DNA of 64,000 bases from Acidobacteriota bacterium (GTDB taxonomy: Bacteria; Acidobacteriota; Blastocatellia; Pyrinomonadales; Pyrinomonadaceae): NCBI GenBank assembly GCA_003223025.1, contig QHXR01000024.1:146596-210595 (forward strand). The letters run 5' to 3'. Under the pieces are notes generated by a model, which searched no databases, was not told where the DNA came from, and worked only from the letters and a program-made list of their open reading frames with translations. Made by a program: the position numbers and the translations under genes. Of this stretch, positions 34,998 through 43,453 are shown piece by piece (position 1 is the first letter of the stretch; every line of letters starts with the position of its first letter).

Positions 34998-37517
34998 TCA
35001 CGCATCCGGGAGAATGAGTTTGATCTCATCCAACTCGGTAAGCGAGGCGACGTTCTCGACCGCGATCCGTCCGCGGATAATGCCGTTCTTTTCGCTGACG
35101 ACCTCGAGCCCTGCCTTGCGGAGTTTTTCGAGCACGCTCGAGGAGAGCTTGGAGACAGTTATTTTGATCTCCGCTTTTCCATCGCGAACGAAATGAGATT
35201 CGTTCGGTCCGGCCGCCGTCTTTTTTTCAAGCCGATCGACAAGAGCATAGACCCATGCGTGGAGTTTGTTCTTGAGTTTCTGCGTCCGGATCGATTCCGG
35301 AGTTTTTGGTTTTGGTTGCGGCGTTCCCTCCGCTGTCGCGATGCTGGCAAGTATTCCGTAATTCGCCGCGGTCCCGGAACCATTGCCGTTCGCCGAACCG
35401 CTCCCACTTCCATAACCGGTGCCGGAGCCACTTCCACTTCCCGAACTCTTTCGTATTTTGCTCTTACCGGTCGCGCGTCGACCGTTGATCGGTAGATTAC
35501 TGATCTGCGAGGCAGAGACACTAACAGATTGTCCGACCGAAGCATTCACGGTCTCAGACCTTCCACCGCCACCACCACCGCCTCCAACGCCGACACCGCT
35601 ACTAAGAGTTACGAAATTCGCGCTTAGATCTCCATAGCGATCCGTGCCAGCCATCGCCGGATCCGCACCATCGGGAAGCCCGACAGGAACCTGAATCGTC
35701 ACCGACTTTCCGTTCTGATTCACGACTCGATCCTCGACTGCGACGAACGACGTGTTGTCGGTCAGCAATCGAAACTCGAGTCCGAGCTGCGTGATCTCCT
35801 GGTTCAATTTAATCATCTCCTTCCCATCGCTAAGCGTTCCCCGCTTTATCGTAAGTTGGTCGATCTTTTTTCGCGCCCACAGTGTCGCTAGCGAATCATT
35901 CGCTGGCTCGCTTTCGGGAAGATTCACCGTGATCTCACGCGAGTATTCCTGACCCGCAACTTTTCCGCGGAGCCGGATCGTTCCGCTCGCCGCTTTGTTG
36001 TAACGCCCGTTTACGATCACAGGCTTGGCCGAGAAAAGATCGGGGATCTTGCTCGGATAGACATCCGCGATCGGCATGCCGTTCCAGTCGATCGAAATAT
36101 CCGTGAGCAGCGGCGTCCGAACACGCTCGTAGAACCTGCGAGCAGATTTCGAACCGTCGTCTTCGAGTGAGACGTATGCTGCCTCGCCGTTTCCAACTTC
36201 CGCGATCTTGTCGAGAAGGTATCGATTTACGGAATTGCCGATGCCGAAGGAGAAGACGCGGGCCTTCGGATGTTTTTGTACTTCGCCGATTATCTCGTCA
36301 TCGTTTCCGACCTGGCCATCGGTCATAAAACACACGATCCGGATGTGATCTTTCGAGTCCGACGGATCGAGCGACGCCTTGATCGCCTTCATCATTTCAG
36401 TTCCGCCGCCACCGCTTCGAGCTGCGAGAAACTCCTGAGCGCGTTCGAGGTTTCCCTGCGTCGCCGGCACCGGGCCATCGAACAAGATCTCAGTGTCACC
36501 CGCAAACGTGATCAGATTAAATGTGTCGTTCGGATTCAGGCCATCGAGCGAAAGCCTCATCGCCTCCTTCGCCTTCTCGATCGGAAATCCCGACATCGAT
36601 CCGCTCGTGTCGAGAACGAAGACTATTTCCTTCGGCGTGATGTCTTCGGATGCGAACTTGTCCGGCGGCTGCAGGACCATCGTGAAAAATCCCCCGCGCG
36701 AATCGCGCGTCGCTAACACCGCATCTTCGATCTTCTTACCGGTCACGTCATAACGAAGTATGAAATCCTTGTTCGGGATCGTCGTCTCATTCTTTAGCGT
36801 GATCTTCGAATTGCTCGGACTGAAATTTATCTGCTGGATCTCGTGCGATGTTGAACGGATCTCCTCGATCGGAACGCCGGCGTTGAGATTTACCTCGATC
36901 GAAATGTCATGACCGGGACGATCGATCGCGACCGGAGGCGTGACCTTCGCCGCGTCGACCACGGTCGCCGGGTTGTATCGCGGACCGATCGTCATCGGAA
37001 AAACGAATTCGTACGCGCCGTCTTCATACGTCAGCGTCTCGACGTAGCTGATCTCGACGACGATCTTTTCGCCGGGCATGATGTTCGCCACCGACTGGGT
37101 AAAAATATTCGGCCGCTCTTGATCGAGCAGGCTCGCCGCCTTACCTTCGATCTTCGCCGCTTCATAAACCTGGCGGGCCTCGTCGCGCTTCATGATCTTT
37201 CCGCGGACGATGCGCGTTCCGATCGTCATCGTCATATCGTCCACGGCGCCATTTTGCGAAAGAGGAAATGTGTAAACTGCTTCGATCGGTTCGGTAAACG
37301 AATTTTCGAATTCCTGCCGGACCCGAACGCGTGCGACGAATCCGCTGATGTCGGCTTTCACCGATGTCGATTTCAAAGGGCAAAGGCCGGCCGCTTCGCC
37401 TTTCTTATTAAAGGCTGCGAGCGAGCCTTGAGTAACTCCGGACGACGCTCCGGTGACTTGTGCACACGCCGCATTGGCGCACACTAATAGCAACAGCAAA
37501 AATACAAGTTTGCTCAT
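34998..37517 (-). CDS. Exported VIT and von Willebrand factor A domain protein
   Basis: 839 residues. Signal peptide (KLVFLLLLLVCANAACA), VIT domain about 45-175 (RVRQEFENSFTEPIEAVYTFPL, GRIVRGKI-type core), then a vWA domain from about 295 with intact MIDAS DTSGSMSG and TDGQVG. A glycine-rich linker (GVGVGGGGGGGG, then a Ser-Gly-rich run) joins a C-terminal ~100-residue domain (LKNKLHAWVYALVDRL ... SSVLEKLRKAGLEVVSEKNGIIRGRI) that may be a compact adhesion or protease-inhibitor-like unit. VIT/vWA proteins usually mediate metal-dependent protein contacts at the cell surface. The linker contains SASQISNLPINGRRA, resembling the plug motif of acidobacterial TonB-type receptors. An AGGAG Shine-Dalgarno supports the start. 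Confidence 0.9.
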   Translation of the reverse strand: MSKLVFLLLLLVCANAACAQVTGASSGVTQGSLAAFNKKGEAAGLCPLKSTSVKADISGFVARVRVRQEFENSFTEPIEAVYTFPLSQNGAVDDMTMTIGTRIVRGKIMKRDEARQVYEAAKIEGKAASLLDQERPNIFTQSVANIMPGEKIVVEISYVETLTYEDGAYEFVFPMTIGPRYNPATVVDAAKVTPPVAIDRPGHDISIEVNLNAGVPIEEIRSTSHEIQQINFSPSNSKITLKNETTIPNKDFILRYDVTGKKIEDAVLATRDSRGGFFTMVLQPPDKFASEDITPKEIVFVLDTSGSMSGFPIEKAKEAMRLSLDGLNPNDTFNLITFAGDTEILFDGPVPATQGNLERAQEFLAARSGGGGTEMMKAIKASLDPSDSKDHIRIVCFMTDGQVGNDDEIIGEVQKHPKARVFSFGIGNSVNRYLLDKIAEVGNGEAAYVSLEDDGSKSARRFYERVRTPLLTDISIDWNGMPIADVYPSKIPDLFSAKPVIVNGRYNKAASGTIRLRGKVAGQEYSREITVNLPESEPANDSLATLWARKKIDQLTIKRGTLSDGKEMIKLNQEITQLGLEFRLLTDNTSFVAVEDRVVNQNGKSVTIQVPVGLPDGADPAMAGTDRYGDLSANFVTLSSGVGVGGGGGGGGRSETVNASVGQSVSVSASQISNLPINGRRATGKSKIRKSSGSGSGSGTGYGSGSGSANGNGSGTAANYGILASIATAEGTPQPKPKTPESIRTQKLKNKLHAWVYALVDRLEKKTAAGPNESHFVRDGKAEIKITVSKLSSSVLEKLRKAGLEVVSEKNGIIRGRIAVENVASLTELDEIKLILPDA

Positions 37518-37644
37518 ACAACACTCCTAAAATGTAGCTTGATCATCGCCGCCTGATCGGCAGCCAGTTTTCTAATCTAACCGCGGGGTTTCAGTCGGTT
37601 AGACACCAGAACTTCGGAAAAGGTTTCTTCGAGCGAAATTAAAT

Positions 37645-38097
37645 TTAACGGACACTTGTCGAAGTCGCTGCGTCGAGATTTCCCTTTCGAGGAAAGTGAA
37701 GAAAAATGCCGAGCGCTCCGAGCGCGAGCCAGAGGTAAAAATACGGATGGTTGAAAACGAAGGCGAGCACCAGACCTAGAACGGAAGAAACTTCGCTGAG
37801 CACGCAGCCGAGCAGCAAGCCGGTTTGAACGCATCCAGCGTCGTGGTCGCGAGCGGCCCGGCGCATGTACTGACGTTTCAAAACGAAAGAGAGAACAAAA
37901 AATAGAATGGCGATCGCAGTGAACACGACCGTGACGAGCGGCAAATTATGCAGAATCGATCCGCGTGCCTCCGCGGTAAAGATCTCCGGTTTTGCGAACC
38001 ACACGATCGCAAAAAATATCGCCTGTGACGCAAGCAACGCAAGCCAAAGAATGACGAGCGTTTGATATTCGACGTTGATCGGTTTTCCTTTTGACAT
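37645..38097 (-). CDS. Four-helix membrane protein, unknown function
   Basis: 150 residues with four hydrophobic segments: about 13-34, 49-70, 90-112 and 116-132. It has a short basic loop KRQYMRRAARDHDAG between helices 2 and 3. The first 12 residues and the C-terminus are polar. It resembles small membrane proteins of acidobacteria with no assigned role; I find no catalytic motif. It is flanked by a 7-nt tandem repeat on its 5' side and lies in the same orientation as the VIT/vWA gene, 127 bp apart. Confidence 0.7.
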   Translation of the reverse strand: MSKGKPINVEYQTLVILWLALLASQAIFFAIVWFAKPEIFTAEARGSILHNLPLVTVVFTAIAILFFVLSFVLKRQYMRRAARDHDAGCVQTGLLLGCVLSEVSSVLGLVLAFVFNHPYFYLWLALGALGIFLHFPRKGNLDAATSTSVR

Positions 38098-38105
38098 CTC
38101 TTCGC

Positions 38106-38286
38106 TAGTTCCTAGTTCCTAGTTCCTAGTTCCTAGTTCCTAGTTCCTTGTTTCGTGTCTTCTTCGTGTGGTTCGTGTACTTCGTGGTTTCTCTTTCTCA
38201 AGTTAGTTCAACTTCACTGACCAGTTACCGGCAAGACCTAACCACGAAACACGCGAAACACACGAAGAAGACACGAAACAAGAACC
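38106..38286. repeat. Heptad tandem repeat fused to a fold-back repeat
   Basis: Six tandem TAGTTCC units (38106-38147) run straight into an inverted repeat: arms about 38143-38189 (TTGTTTCGTGTCTTC...) and 38240-38286 (...GAAGACACGAAACAAGAAC). The right arm has units CACGAAA, CACGCGAAA, CACACGAAG. It sits between the four-helix protein start and the ABC exporter stop. Confidence 0.9.
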
Positions 38287-38289
38287 TTA

Positions 38290-40236
38290 CTAGTCCGTCG
38301 CCTCCAACTCCTCTTCAAGCAGCTGACGCTCGTACAAGTCAGCATATTCGCCGTCGAGTTTAAGAAGCTCTTCATGCGTCCCACGTTCGATGATGCGGCC
38401 TTGATCGAGAACGCAGATCAGATCGGCGTCGCGGATCGTCGATACGCGGTGCGAGACGATCAGAGTCGTGCGATCGGCACGGACATCGCGGAGATTTCGA
38501 AGGATCCGTTCCTCGGTGTATGTGTCGACCGCCGATAGCGAATCATCGAGGATCAATATTCGAGGATCGCGCATCACCGCTCTCGCGATCGCCGTCCGCT
38601 GCTTCTGTCCGCCTGAAAGTGTGATCCCGCGCTCGCCGACAAGTTGTTCGTACTGATTCGGAAACGCTCGAACATCGGAAGCGAGTCCGGCGACGTCAGC
38701 GGCGGCCGCGACCGATATGTGACGCGGTGACGCGGTGATGTTTGGCGACGCGGGGACGGACGGACGCGGTGACGTGGTGACAGAAGAGACTAGACGATCC
38801 GGGATATCCATTTTTCCGGCTCTCACTTTCTTCGTTTCTTCCCCTTCCGCTGTCGCCGCGTCACTGAGTCGAGCTAGCTCCGCGTCTCCCTTTCCCCGCG
38901 TCTCCGCGTCGCTAAACGCCACCGCGTCGCCAAAACCGACTCCCATCGCAATATTCTCAGCCAGCGTGTCGCTGAACAGAAAAGTCTCCTGCGGTACGAA
39001 TCCGATCGAACGGCGAAGTTGGTCGATCGGGAATTGCCGTACGGGAATTCCATCCACCAGAACGCTTCCGTCCGGTGCGTCCAGCAGGCGAGGAACGAGA
39101 CTGACGAGAGTCGATTTGCCGCTGCCCGTTCGTCCGACAAATGCTACGGTTTTTCCCGCGTCGATCTTCAGATCGATATCGCTGAGCACCGGTTTGTCAT
39201 CGTATGCGAACGTGAGATGACGAAACTCGATCGAGCCCTTTATCTTCGGCTGCTCGTGCGTGTCGGCAGAATCCTTTATCGATGGCACAGCTTCGAGCAC
39301 GGCGTTGAATCGTTTTAGCGAAGCCGTGCCGCGTTGATAGAGATTCACGACATATCCGAGTGCGATCAGATACCAGATCATTCGCTGCAGATAAAGAATG
39401 AACGACGTAAAAGCGCCGGCCGTGATCTCGCCTGCGACCGCCATCGGGATCCCGACGGCGACGATGATCACAAAGCCCAGTCCGATAAAAAAGAAAAGCA
39501 GCGGACGCATCGCCGCGCCGAATTTTACGAGTTGCAGATTTCGTTTCGCGTACTCGCGATTCAAAATTTGAAACTGCTCGATCTCGGCGTCCTCCTGCGC
39601 GTACGCTCGGACGACCCGGACACCACTCAGATTTTCCTGAGCACGAGCCGTGATGTCCGAAAAGAATTCCTGGATCTTTTCGAATCGTTTGTGAACTTGC
39701 TCACCGAGTATCTTCACGGTCAGCGAGACAAGCGGCATCGGGATCAGGATCAGCAGAGTTAATTTGACCGAGATGTTCAGCAGGATCGGGAGAACGATGC
39801 AGAGTGCGAAGATCGCCTGAAAACTGTAAAGGATCATCGGCCCGACGATCTGACGGATCGCCGCCAGGTCATTCGTCGCTCGTGCCATCAGATCGCCGAC
39901 TCTCGTTCGATGAAAATATTCGACCGGTTGATCGACCAGTGCGGCGTAAAAATCTTCCCGCATATCGAATTCGATATGCCGCGATGTGTTGATCAGTAAC
40001 CGACGCTGGAGAAAAAGAAAAATTCCACTCCCGAAATTTACGCCAAGGATGACCAGCGGGTAAAAGATCACTTTGTTCCAAGTGACCCCGACCGAAAGAT
40101 CGTCGACCGCCACACCGACAAGATACGGGACGAGCAATCCGAAACCGAGCGAGACGAGAATAAAAAATATACCGGATATCATCTGCCACTTGTATGGCTT
40201 CAGGTATCGGAAGAATTTTCGGAGTGGTTGGTCCAT
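38290..40236 (-). CDS. ABC exporter, fused permease-ATPase half transporter, with repeat-derived insertion
   Basis: 648 residues. Six transmembrane helices in the first ~320 residues (type I exporter fold: [32 protein letters not shown]) and an ATPase domain with Walker A GRTGSGKS near 365, Q-loop [23 protein letters not shown], signature LSGGQKQR and Walker [13 protein letters not shown]. It is of the MsbA/MdlB type and probably works as a dimer exporting lipid or drug. Between the Q-loop and signature, residues about 432-512 are an insertion ([17 protein letters not shown] ... [16 protein letters not shown]) absent from normal family members and encoded by 8-nt repeat words. It stays in frame, so the enzyme could still fold. 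Confidence 0.9.
   Translation of the reverse strand: MDQPLRKFFRYLKPYKWQMISGIFFILVSLGFGLLVPYLVGVAVDDLSVGVTWNKVIFYPLVILGVNFGSGIFLFLQRRLLINTSRHIEFDMREDFYAALVDQPVEYFHRTRVGDLMARATNDLAAIRQIVGPMILYSFQAIFALCIVLPILLNISVKLTLLILIPMPLVSLTVKILGEQVHKRFEKIQEFFSDITARAQENLSGVRVVRAYAQEDAEIEQFQILNREYAKRNLQLVKFGAAMRPLLFFFIGLGFVIIVAVGIPMAVAGEITAGAFTSFILYLQRMIWYLIALGYVVNLYQRGTASLKRFNAVLEAVPSIKDSADTHEQPKIKGSIEFRHLTFAYDDKPVLSDIDLKIDAGKTVAFVGRTGSGKSTLVSLVPRLLDAPDGSVLVDGIPVRQFPIDQLRRSIGFVPQETFLFSDTLAENIAMGVGFGDAVAFSDAETRGKGDAELARLSDAATAEGEETKKVRAGKMDIPDRLVSSVTTSPRPSVPASPNITASPRHISVAAAADVAGLASDVRAFPNQYEQLVGERGITLSGGQKQRTAIARAVMRDPRILILDDSLSAVDTYTEERILRNLRDVRADRTTLIVSHRVSTIRDADLICVLDQGRIIERGTHEELLKLDGEYADLYERQLLEEELEATD
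38719..38934. repeat. Fold-back repeat inserted in frame in the ABC exporter ATPase domain
   Basis: The left side has GTGACGCG octads (38719-38734) and TTTGGCGACGCGG (38741-38753). The latter pairs perfectly with CCGCGTCGCCAAA (38922-38934). Further right-side words GCGTCTCC recall family G. The interval is about 216 bp, divisible by three, with no stop in the coding frame. Confidence 0.85.
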
Positions 40237-40268
40237 TTAAAACTCGAACTTTTACCAGCGACGCAACG

Positions 40269-40398
40269 GACTGGAACGCGGGCATCCTTGCCTGCATCAT
40301 CGTCGCTTCGGCGATGTCAGTGCGGCGCTTGTCGAACGATCTTAGTTTGACGCCGTGGCGGCCACGGCGTTGCAGGCAGGGATGCCCGCGTTCCAGTC
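40269..40398. repeat. Family A modular repeat, copy 4 (inverted internal order)
   Basis: Left arm 40269-40296 and right arm 40371-40398 pair with one mismatch. The internal order is reversed relative to copy 1: hairpin TCATCGTCGCTTCGGCGATG comes first, CGCCGTGGCGGCCACGGCG last. Confidence 0.9.
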
Positions 40399-40423
40399 GG
40401 GTCCGCCGTCCGTGCTCGTATCT

Positions 40424-41086
40424 TTACTGCCGCCGCTCGTTATTTACCTTGCGAAAATCTTTTCCGATCTCAAAAACCGACGGATCGACTTCCGTCTTTA
40501 ATCCACGTAACTCAACCGAGTATTGAAGCGTCCGCGTCTCGCCTTCGATGCTGTAAAATTCCTGCTTCATCGGCAGCCCAAATGAGCGATCGAAATAGAT
40601 CATGACCTCGGACGCCGTTCCCTCATTCACGTGAGCTTTGTATTGGATCGTTGATCCGTCCCGCCCGACCTCTTCAAAATCGGAATAGTCGCGGGCATTC
40701 ACCATTTGTCCGGTCAACGTTGCATCGAACGACGCCAGGTCCGATGTCAGCGGCCGTTCCGAATATTCTTTTCGCTTGAACGTGAGCAGATATTCTTTAT
40801 CGGTGATGAGCACCGTCCGCTGATGATCGGTGCCGACGTCGTAATCAATCCGGCGCTTGTCTCCGCTTCGAGCGATAAAAATATGCCGCTCATTTTCTCC
40901 GGTTCGGATCACGAGCTCGGTCTGAAAGATCTCTGGCTCATGCAACGAAAATGGATATTCACTCGCGCGTGGCGGAGGCGGCGTATTCGCCGCGCTCTGC
41001 TCGCTTCGCCAAAGACTGCATCCGGCAAAAACTATCGACAAAAGCCATGCGGCGTGAAAGATTTTGACCGGATTTGACAAAAACAT
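40424..41086 (-). CDS. Predicted lipoprotein, outer-membrane lipoprotein-like beta fold
   Basis: 220 residues. The signal peptide ends in a lipobox FAGC (Cys about 23), so the mature protein is lipid-anchored. The mature domain (EPEIFQTELVIRTGENERHIFIARSGDKRRIDY ... LITDKEYLLTFKRKEY ... TASEVMIYFDRSFGLPMKQEFYSIEGE) reads as an antiparallel half barrel like LolA/DUF4412 proteins that carry lipids or lipoproteins. That assignment is by pattern only. It diverges from the SGNH hydrolase gene with only 37 bp between. Confidence 0.75.
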   Translation of the reverse strand: MFLSNPVKIFHAAWLLSIVFAGCSLWRSEQSAANTPPPPRASEYPFSLHEPEIFQTELVIRTGENERHIFIARSGDKRRIDYDVGTDHQRTVLITDKEYLLTFKRKEYSERPLTSDLASFDATLTGQMVNARDYSDFEEVGRDGSTIQYKAHVNEGTASEVMIYFDRSFGLPMKQEFYSIEGETRTLQYSVELRGLKTEVDPSVFEIGKDFRKVNNERRQ

Positions 41087-41123
41087 TCGAGTAATCGAAG
41101 TTTAACATACGGCTCGTACAGCG

Positions 41124-41873
41124 ATGAATTTGACGGTTTGGCAAGCAAAATATCTTATGACGGCGGCTCTTATTTTGCCGGTGTCTCCTTTGCTGTTTTT
41201 GCAGGGACAATACACACGACGCAAGGTCGGACTGCTGCCCGACGCCGCCGGCGGGACGAGCGGCATCGCGGGAAACGGCGACGTTCCGGCAAAGCTTCTC
41301 GCCATCGGCGAATCCACCGTCGCCGGTCTCGGAGCTCGGACACATGAACTGGCGCTGGCCGGAAGATTCGCCGAACAGCTAAGCGGCAAGATCGGTCGAG
41401 CGGTTAGTTGGCATGTCATCGGCCGGAACGGTGTAACGGCGAAACGCACGATCGACGAGCTTGTTCCGATGATCCCGGACGAGACATTCGATTACATACT
41501 CGTCGGACTCGGCGGAAACGATGTGATGAAGTTGAGTAGTCCGCGCAAGTGGCGACGCGATATGATCCGCCTGCTTGGGATCTTGCGCGAACGGAACCCG
41601 GATGCAGTAATATTTATAACGAACTGTCCGATGATCAAGTATTCTCCCGCGCTGCCCCATCCGATCAAGTTCCTTCTCTGGGAACTTTCCAAGATGCACG
41701 ACGCGAATATCAGAGAATTCACATCGGAGATGGATCGCGTTTTCTATTATCATCAGCCGACCGGTTTCAGGGTCGACGGCTTCTTTGCCGACGGCATCCA
41801 TCCCTCCGAACAGGGATACGCCGATTGGTCGGAGGCGATGATGAAATTTTTTGAGAAAAATTATAGATGGTGA
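41124..41873 (+). CDS. SGNH/GDSL-family hydrolase
   Basis: 249 residues. An N-terminal hydrophobic stretch (about 10-27) may anchor or export it. Block I LLAIGESTVAGLGA carries nucleophile S64, block III GLGGNDV carries N132, and block V FFADGIHPSEQGY carries the catalytic Asp-His. The family cleaves esters or acetyl groups from lipids and polysaccharides; the substrate is not readable. The start codon of the next gene overlaps its stop (ATGGTGA), so the two are translationally coupled, and the SGNH enzyme may serve the nuclease-like protein's pathway or simply share a transcript. Confidence 0.85.
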   Translation: MNLTVWQAKYLMTAALILPVSPLLFLQGQYTRRKVGLLPDAAGGTSGIAGNGDVPAKLLAIGESTVAGLGARTHELALAGRFAEQLSGKIGRAVSWHVIGRNGVTAKRTIDELVPMIPDETFDYILVGLGGNDVMKLSSPRKWRRDMIRLLGILRERNPDAVIFITNCPMIKYSPALPHPIKFLLWELSKMHDANIREFTSEMDRVFYYHQPTGFRVDGFFADGIHPSEQGYADWSEAMMKFFEKNYRW

Positions 41874-43369
41874 ATGCTGAGGAGCTTGCCGGGGAAGTTC
41901 GGGCGCGGATCGAAACGCACTTCGAATGGCTCCTCGTGCGCTCCGAAGGCCGAACGTTTCCGCTCAGGCGGTCCGAGATCGATGTTTGGTTCGATGAGCA
42001 AACAGCGGTGCTGACGTTGCTCGACGACTCCGGTCTCGGATCTTCGCCGATCGTATCTTTCGCTGACGGTGAAGGCGGCGAGATGTTGCTTGAGATAATC
42101 CGGTCGCCTGATTCATCGGCGGAGATGATCAGATTAGTTCCGCGAACTTCCGCGTTTATGCTCAGCATGAATGTCGAGTTCGCCCGACTCGAGCGAGCGA
42201 ATCTCATCGCCGCGAAACTGATCGAATTATTTCCGTTCTACAAACTCGCGCGACTCAATCTGAACATCGACAACGGAAGACTCGCACAGATCTTTCTTCG
42301 AGACTCGCACGCAACCGAAGTCGCAGTGATGACCGATGTGACCGCAACGATGATCCATGAAAGCTTGATGTCGTCGGCGATGCTTTGGTCGGACAAACTG
42401 CGATCGCGAAAAAAACCGATCAGCGATGTCTGGATCGTGTGCGAACGAAAACAAGCACGTGCATTGCGAAAACTGCTCGGCCTTTTGAATGAGCGCGTCT
42501 CCGGCAGATTCAGATTATTCGAAATCTTCGGTCATCCGGACGACCTGAGCATAAAAGAACTGCAGCGTCCGGCGCTGTCCGCGCTTTGGCGCGAGAAGTC
42601 GAAGAAGATCACATTGCCGGCCGAGCTTCGTCCAAGCGAAATGGCCGGACGCATCGTCGATCTGTCACCGGAGAAAACCGACATCATTTTCACAAAACAG
42701 GGCGAGACGATCCGCTTTCTCGGACTTCCGTTCGCACGCGTGCGAACGATCGCCGGTGCCGAGCGAGCGTGGTTCGGGATCGACCGCAATCGACGTCCGT
42801 TGAACGCAAATTCGTGGAGCGATCTTGTCGACCTTGTCGACGAATTAGAAGCTCGGCGCTCGGACGAGCCTTCCAACAAACGTCACGAGTTTTATCGGGC
42901 TCTGTCCGAAGCGTGGCTCGAGTCGATCCTCCGACGCAACATCAAACAGCTCGATGCGAATTTGATCTTGTCGCCGATCTACAATCAGTTCCGAACTTCG
43001 TCTGACAAGATCGATCTGCTCGCGATCCGACGCGACGGCCGGCTGATCATTATCGAATTAAAAGCATCGCCCGATCGCGACATGGTTTTTCAGTCGGCGG
43101 ATTACTGGCGGAAGATCGAGCTCCAGCGTCGACGCGGCGAGCTCGCCCGGATCCGTGCGTTCGGCGATATGGAGATCCTGGACAAGCCGGCGCTCGTCTA
43201 CGCGGTCGCGCCGGCGCTGAGTTTCCATCGCGACTTCGGTTATTTCGCGCAGGCGCTGCGGCCCGAGGTTGAAGTTTGGAGATTCGAGTTACGGGAAGAT
43301 TGGCGGTCGGAAATAAAGGTTTTGACGCGTCGGAATTATCCGCCTAAGGCGGACCTCGTTCGCCAATAA
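41867..43369 (+). CDS. Uncharacterised protein with C-terminal PD-(D/E)XK-like nuclease domain
   Basis: 500 residues, cytoplasmic. The C-terminal ~140 residues carry the nuclease pattern IDLLAIRRDGRLIIIELKAS (D...ExK) preceded by YNQFRTSSDKIDLL, similar to NucS/DUF91 or Mrr-like nucleases. The N-terminal ~350 residues (EELAGEVRARIETHFEWLLVR ... LNLNIDNGRLAQIFLRD ... LRSRKKPISDVWIVCERKQARAL) are helical/beta and unfamiliar to me. It may be a DNA repair or defence nuclease. It overlaps the SGNH gene by 7 bp and ends with the palindrome TCCGCCTAAGGCGGA inside its last codons. Confidence 0.75.
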   Translation: MVNAEELAGEVRARIETHFEWLLVRSEGRTFPLRRSEIDVWFDEQTAVLTLLDDSGLGSSPIVSFADGEGGEMLLEIIRSPDSSAEMIRLVPRTSAFMLSMNVEFARLERANLIAAKLIELFPFYKLARLNLNIDNGRLAQIFLRDSHATEVAVMTDVTATMIHESLMSSAMLWSDKLRSRKKPISDVWIVCERKQARALRKLLGLLNERVSGRFRLFEIFGHPDDLSIKELQRPALSALWREKSKKITLPAELRPSEMAGRIVDLSPEKTDIIFTKQGETIRFLGLPFARVRTIAGAERAWFGIDRNRRPLNANSWSDLVDLVDELEARRSDEPSNKRHEFYRALSEAWLESILRRNIKQLDANLILSPIYNQFRTSSDKIDLLAIRRDGRLIIIELKASPDRDMVFQSADYWRKIELQRRRGELARIRAFGDMEILDKPALVYAVAPALSFHRDFGYFAQALRPEVEVWRFELREDWRSEIKVLTRRNYPPKADLVRQ

Positions 43370-43375
43370 ATTTTC

Positions 43376-43405
43376 TTGAATCTTCGATATCTTTCTTGCT
43401 AACAT
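43376..43405 (+). promoter_or_regulatory. Possible promoter for the P-domain/FG-GAP gene
   Basis: TTGAAT (43376-43381), 18 bp, TAACAT (43400-43405); four of six matches in each box. It leaves a leader of about 40 nt before the AGGAGG Shine-Dalgarno and ATG 43454. Confidence 0.45.
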
Positions 43406-43453
43406 CGGTGCACCTCAATTTCCTTGTTCTCTACTTTCACCTAGGAGGCGACC

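Noticed and set aside
38106..38147. CRISPR array
   Set aside because: Units are 7 nt with no spacers and no cas genes are nearby.
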